Of a stretch of DNA of 64,000 nucleotides, positions 42,601 to 48,256 are shown one piece after another; position 1 is the stretch's first letter, and every line of letters begins with the position of its first letter. Origin of the DNA: Trissonchulus latispiculum. Lineage: Eukaryota > Nematoda > Enoplea > Enoplida > Ironidae. Both the position numbers and the translations under genes were made by a program. Where the stretch lies: NCBI GenBank assembly GCA_030248195.1, contig JASAND010010586.1, forward strand, positions 1 to 64,000. Direction: 5' to 3'. The notes under the pieces were generated by a model. That model had not been told where the DNA came from and did not search any database. It saw nothing but the letters and a program-made list of their open reading frames with translations.

Positions 42601-45578
42601 CTGCAAACTTTTTCCAAACTTATTTAACTTATCGAATAAGACACCAACACAGTTTAGTGAGTTGCTGTTATTTGCAGTCGGTATACGAGAAAGTGCTTGC
42701 TAAATAGATGCAAAATCGAAGTTAGGAACATTACGTACTCAATTTTGCACTCTTTCAGACACTCCACACAATATCCTGTCGGACTTAACTTTAACCAAGA
42801 GTACATAATATATGAGTATGACACCAGGCAAGCTCTCTGTTATCAGCTCTAGGTACATGCTATGTTCGCTAACCGCTGACCCCCCCCCACAAACGTGTAT
42901 GCTCACTGCAAAGAAATTAGCACGTTATCTTTGCGTTTTGAAGCTCGAAGCAGACACAAATTGGACGCACGCAAGCGTTGCGTTTTCGAGCTTCAACACG
43001 TAAAGATACGGCGAGTGAGCGTACAGAAACGTGCACTGGGTACACATTTGTGGGGGGTCACTAGGTACACGTTTGTGGGGGGGGGGTCAGCCGTTAGCGT
43101 GCAGAGCATGTACCTTGAGTTGACAACAGACAGCCTGTCAGCTGTAACACTCTTATCTATTATGTACTCTTGCTTTAACTAATGTCAAAACTTCACCTTA
43201 AAGTAACATACATTTTATAAATTATAGGAATAGAAAACCGAGCAATACCACTGCAGCTAGATGTGGACTTTTCTCTACTTCAGATTTCTTGTATGGATTT
43301 ACATTGCAAATTGCAACTGCAGGGAATGGTAGTCCTTTGCCGGCGTTGAGCTAAAATAGTTAAATTATAAATACATAATAATCTTCGCCGCCATTCAGTA
43401 TTTCTCGAATAAATTGACGCAAAAGGTGTAGACTGCGAATGGACGAACTCATTTATTATGGCACATAATTAAAGCACAGAGCGGTGCGCACTGAGGAAGT
43501 CAAAGTTACGCCATTAGATGTTATAGAGATATTTTCTAACGGCGGTGAATTTGATATTCTTATACGATTCTCAATTCTGTAGAAATATTTCAGTTCTACT
43601 CAAGAAAAATTGTAAGCTGTTTGCAGCCTGGGGCCTATTTCATATACATTACATTTGTTACAAATACAATGTAACTACATTACATTGTAAGAATGTATAT
43701 GAAACCATTGTTACAAAACCATTGTTACCAAACGACATTGTTACATTGTAGTAACAAATCACAAATCCCCTTGAGCAAGGGACTAAGCACATATCGGTTC
43801 GCCGTGAGCTCTAGCCAACCCAGCTATCCATCCTTAATTGGTCGGTAAATGGGTACCATTATTGTGGGAAGGTAACAGGAGTCCGTGTAGGGCTTAAAGC
43901 CTTGAAGGGCCGGCCCCCCTTCCACGGATGTAGTCATCATTTGAGGTGACACTCCTGGCTCTAAGGCTGTGTATCCGGGGATGAGCACCGGCACCCCTTG
44001 TCCCTGAAGCAGGGATGGAGATATTCTCCAGGGGTCACCTTTACCTTTTTTACCTTTTACATTTGTTACATTGTAACTACAATGTAACAGTCTAGTTTGG
44101 TAACAATGGTTTCGTAACAATGGTTTCATATACATTCTTACAATGTAATGTAGTTACATTGTATTTTATCCATTATAATGTAAGTTACATTACAATGTAG
44201 TCGTTCTCATAGTGTTCTGCATAGGTTGGAAATGTAACTACATTGTATATAGTTACATTCTCTTAGTTTCATAGAAGTGTTTTAGGTGTTTTACATTACA
44301 TTTTCAGTCCAAATGTAACTACATTTTTTACTATGGTCAAGACCATGATAAAATTGTCATTTGTTCGCTAAAATCTTTAATAAAAGGAGTTTTTAACCTA
44401 TGAAAGAACCTTACGACTTTAAAGTGGACATTAGAAAATTTTGCGGTACACAAAATGACACTTTATTAGCAAATCTTGAATTGTCTCGATCTCTCTAAAA
44501 ACTAGTGAAATTTTCTAAAATTTAGAAGCTTTTATTATTACGTAAAAATTTATTTATCTACGTAATTTAGCTATGCATTCTTTGTTGTGCGTAATAATAG
44601 CTATGTAATTCTTAATCCAAAATTGCAGCTGTTGTAAATCGTAATATTTTAAGTCCAAGTAATGTAGCTGTGGTGAACAATAAATGTATTTCCAATGTAA
44701 TTACAGTGTAATTACAATGTAGTTACAATGTAATTACACTGTAGTTACAATGTAGTTACATTGTAGCAACAAAAATGTAAAACGAGATAAAATATAGAGT
44801 CAAAAGGGATTTCCCAAATGTAATGTAGCTACATTACATTGTAAAAGTTACATTTGTCTTATGAAATCCAAAAATGAAGCAAATGTAATGTAGCTACATT
44901 TTAATGTAGGAAATGTAATGTAACTAATGTAGTTTTATGAAATAGGCCCCTGCTAATTCCTGCGGGAAGTCCTCGTCTCGTGCCATCATTCACCATAAAA
45001 TAAAGTTAGCTAATTGATATATGAAAACCTGGACATAAATGATAATTGATTAAATATATGTTTACCACAAGAGGTCTGGGGAATTTCAAAATTTCCCTAA
45101 TCTGACAAGAAATAGTACCTACCTGTCGCTATCAGAGACCAAGAGTATGGAAAAACGTGGGAAGGTTACGCAAGAATTTTCAATATTTCCGGTTTCACTT
45201 ATTTTTTGTGACAGAAATATATATATACACCTGTGAAACTTATTTGGAATAGTAAGCTTATGCTACCAGACTGATGAATTAATTTATGAAAGTCAGCTAA
45301 AGCGAAAAAATGTCGAATTATTAATTAAAATTTAGTGTTAATATCTATGATTAAATTACCTCCACTTTAACCATCACATCGTAGTGTCTGAATGATACAA
45401 TAAGATTGGCTGATTGGATAATAAACAGGGCTGCGGAAGTAATAAATATCGAAGTCCAAAGCAGTTTTTGAAGCGGTTTTGTTTGGGAAGCCGCTAGCTT
45501 AAAGCCATGAATTGATGTTGAAGCTAATTTGATCATGTCACAGAAACAAATAAAGCTAAAAACGAATGAACATGGCAT
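8828..45578 (-). CDS. DEG/ENaC-type cation channel subunit with inserted Cys-rich and EGF modules (19 exons)
   Basis: Predicted plasma-membrane subunit of the DEG/ENaC/ASIC superfamily, which forms trimeric amiloride-type Na+ channels; the ligand or stimulus cannot be told from sequence. Nineteen minus-strand exons join in frame (2,640 bp with stop, 879 aa), every junction being GT/AG with matching phase. Domain order: short cytosolic N terminus with His24-Gly25; TM1 about 42-62; FPAV..CN at 82-89; two copies of a Cys-rich module (138-252 and 287-413) split by a linker; EGF-like modules 413-453 and 453-491; the usual extracellular Cys-rich core (F..TC, YGTC.AFN, PGVNNGLSV, PYSNC, CGC, CPERC, SWP); TM2 about 835-860 with G-M-S 848-850 (filter position) and Glu856; 20-residue tail. 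An ordinary family member is about 500-700 aa; the excess is the module insert. The first exon could have another start, and 5' exons are possible. The family call is secure; the exact ends of a few exons are less so. Confidence 0.9.
9722..9794 (-). CDS. Channel exon 18: pre-TM2 beta strand
   Basis: Residues 807-831, phase 2 to 0, 73 bp. Acceptor CTCTTTTAG, donor GTAAGG. Encodes RFLTLDVYYPVSLMW, matching the family L.VYF..L strand just before TM2. Confidence 0.78.
9930..9976 (-). CDS. Channel exon 17: short linker ending NKT
   Basis: Residues 792-807, phase 0 to 2, 47 bp. Acceptor TTACTGTTTAG, donor GTAAGT. Encodes IPYCTDDGISCTNKT; the Asn-Lys leads into the next exon as the family N..K..VYY stretch. 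Short, so supported mostly by phase and a consensus donor. Confidence 0.7.
10281..10338 (-). CDS. Channel exon 16: Y..S..SWP segment
   Basis: Residues 772-791, phase 2 to 0, 58 bp. Acceptor TTGTTTAAG, donor GTAAGC. Encodes DEDYVSPSSVVSWPEEKAV, the family Y....S...WP that follows the last cysteine cluster. Two other small piggyBac/TTAA-flanked introns bracket it on the genomic side. Confidence 0.83.
10745..12257. mobile_element. piggyBac-like foldback element (TTAA-GGGGGGGCGAC)
   Basis: TTAA at both edges (10745-10748 and 12254-12257) next to mirrored G-run/C-run ends with CGAC. Arms of several hundred bp fold back, e.g. GGTGCGAGCTATAAGGCTGT near 11441 and its complement near 11860, meeting near 11.6 kb. 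No transposase ORF, so non-autonomous. The call rests on the TTAA target and G-rich ends, as used by piggyBac. Lies in channel intron 15. Confidence 0.72.
12272..12341 (-). CDS. Channel exon 15: C...CPERC segment
   Basis: Residues 749-772, phase 1 to 2, only 70 bp. Acceptor TTTGCTTCAG, donor GTGAGT. Encodes WQCAQLVIDDSNSTITNMC followed by PERC, corresponding to the family C.......C.C..PC. The TTAA border of a piggyBac-like element lies 14 bp beyond its 3' end, inside the donor-side intron. Confidence 0.82.
12916..13507 (+). mobile_element. SINE-like insert with A-rich end
   Basis: Breaks element A relative to its sister copy. Shares CCTCGGGTAATTGCAATATG... and a final CTGGGGTG-A-run with the SINE at 46801-47140, in the opposite orientation, so one family. 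The 5' part differs from that copy; a box-A-like GTAGCGCAGT is present near 13347. Confidence 0.55.
13801..15634. mobile_element. hAT-like element with CCCAT-rich ends
   Basis: Flanked by the 8 bp direct repeat ATATTAGT (13793-13800 and 15635-15642); ends CAGAGTTGGCA and TGCCAACACTG are inverted repeats starting CAG. An 8 bp duplication with CA(G) ends is the hAT signature. Subterminal regions are runs of CCCAT/ATGGG. No transposase seen; it carries the TTAA element at 13989-15382. Confidence 0.8.
13989..15382. mobile_element. TTAA element B (GGTGTTGGTATCC ends)
   Basis: TTAA borders with inverted ends GGTGTTGGTATCCTTTTGTG and its near complement ending GATACCAGCACC. Internal sequence is related to the element at 46345-48256 in reverse orientation (shared AACATTCTGG and a TCGATACAC block). 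Non-coding, inserted inside the hAT-like element. Confidence 0.72.
15657..16644 (+). mobile_element. TTAA element A family, intact copy 1
   Basis: 988 bp between TTAA sites, ends GGTGGTGATTCCCTTTGG and AAAAGGAATCATCACC. Inserted in its older relative: the host sequence continues on both sides (ACTTCTG before, GTAGCAGCTCTCCAG after). Gives the reference for reading the older copy. Non-coding. Confidence 0.8.
17005..18449. mobile_element. Inverted-end element with TTTC tracts
   Basis: Ends CAGCTATCCGCATATTTCAG and its near complement (CTGAAATAAGCGAATAGCTG). TTTC/TTTCTTTC microsatellites lie just inside both ends (17036-17110 and 18350-18425). It interrupts element A and itself holds the TTAA copy at 17284-18275. 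Target duplication not resolved. Confidence 0.6.
17284..18275 (-). mobile_element. TTAA element A family, intact copy 2 (reverse)
   Basis: 992 bp between TTAA sites, in the opposite orientation to the copy at 15657: starts GGTGGTGATTCCTTTTGG-GCACATATTG and ends with the long-arm end seen at 15657. Non-coding. Confidence 0.78.
18623..20429. mobile_element. TTAA foldback element C
   Basis: TTAATATGCACCGGAGAC at the left and its near complement (GTCTCTGATGCATTTTAA) at the right. Arms of roughly 300 bp are complementary (e.g. CTACTGCTCGCTTAGTACTTG near 18911 and its mirror near 20135), with a second inner pair around 19.6/20.0 kb. Shares its left TTAA with the right border of element A. Non-coding. 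Confidence 0.7.
20665..21283. mobile_element. Penelope-like (?) remnant: two inverted copies with hammerhead-like motif
   Basis: Flanked by a 15 bp direct repeat AATTATTTAAAGTCA (20650-20664 and 21284-21298), typical of a long target duplication. Inside, two copies of a ~190 bp unit face each other (20665-20840 and about 21055-21240). Each holds a ...TGATGAAGG...CCGAAACCGG... motif. Penelope-like elements often have inverted terminal units with hammerhead ribozymes; that is the basis for the name. No reverse transcriptase remains. Confidence 0.5.
21130..21170 (+). ncRNA. Hammerhead ribozyme-like motif
   Basis: CTGC (stem I), CTGATGA core, GGATC-CCCGT-GGTCC (stem II with 5 bp), GAAA, a very short self-complementary stem III (CCGG), then GTC and GCAG (stem I). 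One extra A between core and stem II is off consensus. The mirrored copy (minus, about 20720-20762) has TTGATGA, so its core is broken. Confidence 0.45.
21690..22190 (+). repeat. Degenerate tandem duplication, ~300 bp period
   Basis: Two diverged blocks share GGTTGTAACT, GGAAAATGCC(T/G)CAAG(A/C)AGGAAAG, TTCAGCT/ACTCAGCT and TTTTAGTTTCGAAATCAG in the same order (first about 21690-21890, second about 21990-22190). Non-coding. Confidence 0.55.
22778..22886 (-). CDS. Channel exon 14: thumb cluster with CGC
   Basis: Residues 713-749, phase 0 to 1. Acceptor GAATTGCAG, donor GTAACG. Encodes NIVQRCGCSHPKYP and EPC, the classic family block (I...C.C..P.YP......C). One cysteine usual upstream in C...C appears as CEAFHH (C then H), so one pairing partner may be lost. 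A ten-kilobase intron with the transposon nest follows. Confidence 0.88.
23046..23156 (-). CDS. Channel exon 13: RL..PY.NC segment
   Basis: Residues 676-712, phase 0 to 0. Acceptor TTGTTTTAG, donor GTAAGC. Encodes FRLETPYSNC, the family RL..PYG.C, and ends with VPYSIY, the tyrosine-serine before the C...C cluster encoded by the next exon. Confidence 0.87.
23444..23604 (-). CDS. Channel exon 12: NGLSV and GI.V segment
   Basis: Residues 622-675, phase 1 to 0. Acceptor TTATCAATAG, donor GTACCT. Reads GLSVFSEVHEETYL, then SSAGIIVSI and EGFFVPTGHHTTV, the conserved beta-strand run of the family (GL.L.L....Y.....AG..V.I...........PG...). An earlier GTGATA could be used as donor in the same phase, shortening it by four residues. 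Confidence 0.88.
23793..23902 (-). CDS. Channel exon 11: YGTC.AFN segment
   Basis: Residues 585-622, phase 2 to 1. Acceptor ACATGTCTAG, donor GTCAGT. Contains NFSDYRYGTCHAFN, equal to the family F....YGNCYTFN, and ends PGVNN, which joins across the intron to GLSV to give the family motif PG..NGL. Confidence 0.88.
24542..25634. mobile_element. TA-flanked (mariner-like) foldback element
   Basis: TA on both sides of TAGTC...GACTA ends. Inner arms repeat (G)GGGGAAAAACATGG on the left and CCATGTTTTTT on the right, several times each. Right end carries a 15-base C run. TA duplication suggests Tc1/mariner mobilisation. Non-coding; sits in channel intron 10. Confidence 0.55.
26293..26477 (-). CDS. 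Channel exon 10: extracellular core, F..TC segment
   Basis: Residues 524-585, phase 0 to 2. Acceptor CTGTTGCAG, donor GTAAGC. Contains YTVKDMFRTCKWDANRFSC, matching the family segment (D)M...C.F.G..C that precedes the GNC.TFN motif. Confidence 0.87.
27290..27387 (-). CDS. Channel exon 9: return from modules to channel core
   Basis: Residues 491-523, phase 1 to 0. Acceptor TATTTCAG, donor GTACGT. Encodes a stretch beginning DLLSGPGKVSSGFPYEV with one Cys. It is the exon that converts the phase-1 module block back to the phase-0 channel chain; its own sequence is not diagnostic, so the call leans on phase and splice sites. Confidence 0.65.
27805..27918 (-). CDS. Channel exon 8: degenerate EGF-like module 2
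   Basis: Residues 453-491, phase 1 to 1, 38 codons. Acceptor CTTACAG, donor GTAAGC. Has the calcium-site D-I-D-E-C, PC, TC and C-V-N-I-K-P-G-Y-K-C, but the fifth cysteine of the fold is replaced (KCKS), leaving five. Either a decayed EGF repeat or one whose odd cysteine pairs elsewhere. Confidence 0.86.
28204..28323 (-). CDS. Channel exon 7: EGF-like module 1
   Basis: Residues 413-453, phase 1 to 1, 40 codons. Acceptor TTGTTTAG, donor GTATTC. A complete six-cysteine EGF fold: DEC, PC, TC, FRC, C and FC, with C-I-D-L-V-N-G-F-R-C matching the Asp/Asn hydroxylation consensus of calcium-binding EGF repeats. EGF domains are normally extracellular interaction modules. Confidence 0.92.
29477..29538. 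mobile_element. 62 bp CAAGAGT...ACTCTTG MITE
   Basis: Starts CAAGAGTCCGCAATAACTAA and ends TTAGTTATTATGTACTCTTG, complementary arms around GTGTGACGAGATTCACAC. A sister copy is at 30151-30211 in the other arm of the palindrome, and larger relatives at 39291 and 42796. Confidence 0.65.
30151..30211. mobile_element. 61 bp CAAGAGT...ACTCTTG MITE, second copy
   Basis: AAGAGTACATAATAACTAAG to TTAGTTATTGTGTACTCTTG around GTGACGCTCGTCAC. Mirror copy of the MITE at 29477, carried by the facing palindrome arm. Confidence 0.65.
31585..31677. repeat. GC-rich element end with GGAACAGCCC
   Basis: GGGCTCCGGGCGGGGCC-type repeats ending CGGAACAGCCCA, complementary to the AGGTCTGTTCCAGCCCGG at 28851. It may be the true right end of the element whose arms form the 28.9-30.8 kb palindrome. 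Confidence 0.45.
32417..36689 (-). CDS. Thr/Ala-rich mucin-like secreted protein (nested gene, 3' part broken or spliced)
   Basis: A 1,149-codon ORF (36689-33240) starts with a likely signal peptide (MQSLIYWYRIILLVFIAIAS) after an in-frame TGA, then runs almost wholly as Thr and Ala with some Ser, Val and Ile, as in the heavily O-glycosylated domain of mucins. Past its stop the same composition continues in another frame, and a 210-codon Thr-rich ORF (33049-32417) follows, so the gene either has an intron near 33.1-33.25 kb or suffers a frameshift. It lies inside the 10 kb intron 6 of the channel gene on the same strand. No cysteine domain, cytoplasmic tail or anchor was seen. The sequence is a GTT/GTA/GCA trinucleotide-rich array on the plus strand, so it could be a coding-like satellite rather than a gene. 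Confidence 0.5.
36690..38591. other. Intron sequence, possible decayed LTR
   Basis: No exon found. Around 38,380-38,440 the stretch CATGCGCACACTCA(C/G)(A)GAACCT matches the LTR-like part of the tandem array near 1899, so a related solo LTR may lie between about 37.8 and 38.5 kb. A run of ACCGAGTG/CGAGAG words occurs near 37,320-37,740. Confidence 0.35.
38592..38969 (-). CDS. Channel exon 6: Cys-rich module, copy 2
   Basis: Residues 287-413, phase 1 to 1, 126 codons. Acceptor TTTCAG, donor GTAGGT. Pattern: C, then GGFSYTF, C...C..FGLPCDF, a central part containing C, C, C and C, and a closing RIFCRC. Aligns end to end with exon 4 at the N-terminal GF.YT, the C...C...GL.C block and the C-terminal C.C. 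A ten-kilobase intron holding the mucin-like ORF follows. Confidence 0.84.
39291..39656. mobile_element. Foldback MITE, GTACATAATGATAAGAGTATG ends (copy 1)
   Basis: About 366 bp; AGTACATAATGATAAGAGTA and GCTCTCTGTTATCAGA at the left are mirrored at the right. A CCCCCCCGC run lies inside. Same family as 42796-43172. In channel intron 5. Confidence 0.65.
40695..40799 (-). CDS. Channel exon 5: linker between Cys-rich modules
   Basis: Residues 252-287, phase 1 to 1, 35 codons. Acceptor AATTTAG, donor GTAAGA. Begins with a Pro-rich stretch (IPSPPADID) and has two cysteines (WC and IC). No domain recognised. The symmetric phase lets it be skipped without changing the frame. Confidence 0.72.
41578..41919 (-). 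CDS. Channel exon 4: Cys-rich module, copy 1
   Basis: Residues 138-252, phase 1 to 1, exactly 114 codons. Acceptor TTTTGCAG, donor GTAAGA. Pattern: C, then GFAYT, C...C...GLAC.D, a mid-section poor in Cys, and a closing RVLCQC. The same pattern recurs in exon 6, so the two are paralogous copies of one module. I do not recognise the domain. Compared with exon 6 it lacks the extra Cys pairs in its second half. Confidence 0.82.
41943..42007 (+). repeat. 22 bp tandem repeat, ~3 units
   Basis: TTTACACTTTGCATGTTAAA repeated three times, the last truncated, just outside the acceptor of channel exon 4. Confidence 0.7.
42339..42429 (-). CDS. Channel exon 3: charged linker
   Basis: Residues 108-138, phase 0 to 1. 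Acceptor TTTAG, donor GTAGTG. Starts MEAYRRISGISD and ends in a Lys/Arg/Glu-rich stretch (EAAKREKRQ). It carries the native channel chain from the palm to the point where the phase 1-1 modules have been inserted; the KREKR run could be a furin-type site, which is a guess. Confidence 0.8.
42796..43172. mobile_element. Foldback MITE, CAAGAGTACATAATA ends (copy 2)
   Basis: Ends CAAGAGTACATAATATATGA and TCTATTATGTACTCTTG; flanked by a short direct repeat CTTTAAC. Inner GCTCTCTGTTATCAGCTC and GCTATGTTCGCTAACCGCTG are mirrored, with G/C-run centres. In channel intron 2. Confidence 0.7.
43249..43350 (-). CDS. Channel exon 2: FPAV..CN motif
   Basis: Residues 74-107, phase 0 to 0. Acceptor TTTTAG, donor GTATTG. 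Encodes LPFPAVAICNVNPYKKS, the near-invariant start of the DEG/ENaC extracellular domain just after TM1 (usual form FPAVTICN.N..R/K). This exon is what fixes the family beyond doubt together with exon 19. Confidence 0.92.
43630..44950. mobile_element. Foldback element, GGGGCCTATTTCATA ends
   Basis: Left GGGGCCTATTTCATA and right TATGAAATAGGCCCC-type ends. Interior is dense in TGTAAC/GTTACA and TGTAATGTAGCTACATTACA words that pair extensively. Split by a SINE-like insert near 43.77-44.06 kb. Non-coding; in channel intron 1. Confidence 0.68.
43770..44060 (-). mobile_element. SINE-like insert with TACCTTTT tail
   Basis: Non-palindromic block inside the foldback. On the minus strand it starts with a GTAAAAGG-type tail and runs to CTTAGTCCCTTGCTCAAGGGG, a word common in marine invertebrate repeats. 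No tRNA box was confirmed. Confidence 0.45.
45360..45578 (-). CDS. Channel exon 1: start, HG motif and TM1
   Basis: Residues 1-73. Holds S-T-S-I-H-G, the gating His-Gly found before TM1 throughout the family, then a Trp and a hydrophobic run (42-62), then Y-D-V. It ends GTG GAG before a GTAATT donor (phase 0). I start at ATG 45578. A pyrimidine-rich acceptor (TTTTTAG, exon base 45555) lies inside this ORF, so an upstream exon may instead splice in there. The N terminus from the ATG is only 23 residues before the HG, short for the family. Confidence 0.85.
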
Positions 45579-45848
45579 TGATTAACATTAGGTAACTCTC
45601 ACTTGAGAAACTTGTTATTCTGATTAAGGAAACTAAGGTATCTGTATTCTCGGCTGAGTTTTTAAAAACCCACAAATTTCCGGAAAATTTACGGGTTTTC
45701 AATTTTTGGATTTTGAAAATTTTGTCAGTACCTAAAGTATGTTAATAACTTGAAAAAGAGTAACGAGCTGAACAACCTCTGTGTCGGTGTAAGGTGAAAT
45801 TTTTCCCTTCAGACAATTACAAAAATATCACCGGTGAAATTTTCCCCT

Positions 45849-45978
45849 GGGGCCAATGTTATCAACGTCGAAACCCGGGTTAAATCGCTAACCCGGGTTA
45901 AATTCATGTGTTAAAGATAGGCAAATAAACCCGGGTTTGCCACTTAACCCGGGTTTCGACGTTGATAACATCGGCCCC
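45849..45978. mobile_element. Small GGGGCC foldback MITE
   Basis: 130 bp; GGGGCCAATGTTATCAACGT mirrored at the right end (ACGTTGATAACATCGGCCCC). AACCCGGGTTAA repeats in the loop. Pairing extends outside through GGTGAAAT...ATTTCACC. Same GGGGCC end as the element at 43630. Confidence 0.7.
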
Positions 45979-46344
45979 TGGAAAAATATTTCACCGCTGA
46001 GCTGTAATTAAACTTTTAAAAGTAATTTTCTATTTTTCAACCAACTTCTTTTTCAGAATATTTAACTAAATTGTAGTTTTAATCGTTGCCATCATAATGT
46101 AGCAACATTTTTCATAAAATTGTCACACTAATGACACACTCTTAAAAAGGTCCTTGTAGAAATTACAGGAATTTTTGCAGTTTTCTACAAAAGTGCTCCT
46201 GTGCGATCAGTCACTAGCGGAGCTTCTTGAATTTTCCACAAAATTAAGAATTGTATTTTCTACAGGTGTTTCGAATAGTAAAAATTACAAGAATTAACTG
46301 TAGTAAATACTAAAGAATACCTGTACTACCTTTTTAAGGGCATT

Positions 46345-48256
46345 TTAAGGTGCTGGTTTTCTTTCGGTGATTTTCGACTCATACGGCTTTAATCCTTTAC
46401 GAAAATTAGCTGAAACTTGCAAAATAACCTATTTTCGTGCTCTTTAACATTCTGGAACCAGTTCCGCATTTTTAGTTAAAAAACATTTTTTTAGGTAAAA
46501 ATAGAAATTTTTGGGTTTTGCCATTATTCTCTCAGGTCGTAGTCGATACACCGGATTGGCTATTACGGATGGAAAGAGGGCAGCAAAAGAAACATTTTTG
46601 CTTTTACAACTTTTGAGCTATCTGTAGCGGTTAAGTCACCATAAGCGAAAAACGATTTTTTTCGATCAAAAACTGGCCATTTCAGAGGAAATCAGTTTTT
46701 TCAAAATTCGTTCCAAACTGCACGGACGATTTTGGTTCATTTATACTTAATCGATACACAGTTTAATTGCAAATTTTATCAATGCTTATTAGCTGGAGTT
46801 TTTTTTACAGCCACCTCACCCCAGTCGGTGCTCCGGTTAGGGGTAGTGTCAGCTTAGAACGTATGCATTTTTGAGGGAAGGGGATGCTGACACTGAATAA
46901 TTGCCATAGCAATTACCCGAGGTGTTCTACAAGGCTATCAGTACGTCCATTACGTCCACCGTAATGGAGGTGCTGTGGTAGATCCACCAGATAGGCGGCC
47001 ACCCCTTGACAATCTCGGTAAATTGCCCAGGAGGGATTTTCGAAATAGGATGCTAGAGCTTATTTTTTGTTCAAGCTCTAGACTTGACATGACCCTCCAC
47101 TTGTAGCGCAGTAAGAAACCACTGCGCTACAGGAGGTTCTAGCTGGAGTTCATTGCTTTAAGCTGGAGATTTGGCCGAAAAATCATTTTGGCAAAACTGC
47201 TATTATTTTGTTTTAAACATCGAATTCCCAAAAACTGCTCGACGGATTCTGGAGATTTTTGGCAGAGTACAAATTCGCACTTCTGCGGAGGGTCGTGTTT
47301 CTTGGTTTGGACTAAAACGTAACGAGTAACAAGAAAACTCAATGCGAAGTTGCGAAATTCCGTGTTGTCGTGCATTTGGCCGATTTTCTCGACTGCTAAG
47401 ACCTGCGGAGCCAAATCCAAAAAAACGTCCCTCGGCTCACATGTCCTTCATATCGGGGCACAAAAAGAACTTTTGGCCGTTTCTACAGTTTTGAGAAATC
47501 GATGTTCAAAAATTTTTGGTCTATATTCAGCCCTGTCAGATGTCAGTACTCAGTATGTCAGAAAATTTTTGCTATTTTTTGCTAATTTTGTTAGTTTCGT
47601 GAGGTCATGTGAATGCACAGATTATAAGCTTTAAACGACGTATAAAGCTCTTTCCAATTCCAAAAATTGCGAAAGTTATGGTGTTTTAAAAAAATTACAC
47701 CAAAAGCCCTGTGTAGAGTTTAAAATTAAGGTGAGTCTAAATTTGAAGGCAGGAATGTAGATTCGTGAAGAGAGTGTGATTTTAAGATCCCTAATGAATT
47801 TAATACAAAATTGACATTAAACTTTAATTCAAAACGGCAATACTACGCAATCCAAAAATAAACATTTCGAAATAACAAGACCGTGCTCAACAATACTCAA
47901 GGGTTCCCCCCCTTTTCCCCGAACCAACCTTCAGACTCAGTACTCCTGGTGCTCCTGTCCTGAGGCTTCTTGATAATTGATGATGATGAAATTCAGAAGT
48001 GACCGATTATTCAGAAAAGTTCCCTCCTTTTATAGTCTAACACTAATTTGCACATTTGCAAATTTGCATACGAAATAATAATTTCTGGATAGCTAAATTT
48101 GGAAGCCGAAACTTATGCACAGAAGGAAACTAGCTAAATTTCTAAGCCAACAGCTTTACACAGAAGGAACAAAAGAAATCTCAAAGGTTTTCAACGAATT
48201 CTGCTACGCTATTTAGCATATTTCAACAACTGCACAAAAGGATACCAGCACCTTAA
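46345..48256. mobile_element. TTAA element B family, second copy, split by a SINE
   Basis: TTAAGGTGCTGGTTTTCTTT at the left, AAAAGGATACCAGCACCTTAA-type end at the right. Internally related to the copy at 13989-15382 in reverse. Non-coding, upstream of the channel gene. Interrupted by the SINE at 46801-47140. Confidence 0.72.
46801..47140 (-). mobile_element. tRNA-headed SINE with 10 bp target duplication
   Basis: Flanked by AGCTGGAGTT (46791-46800 and 47141-47150). Read on the minus strand it starts CTCCTGTAGCGCAGTGG, a Pol III box-A-like sequence inside a tRNA-type stem (GTAGCGCAGT...ACTGCGCTAC), and ends in an A run. About 340 bp, no ORF. Confidence 0.8.
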
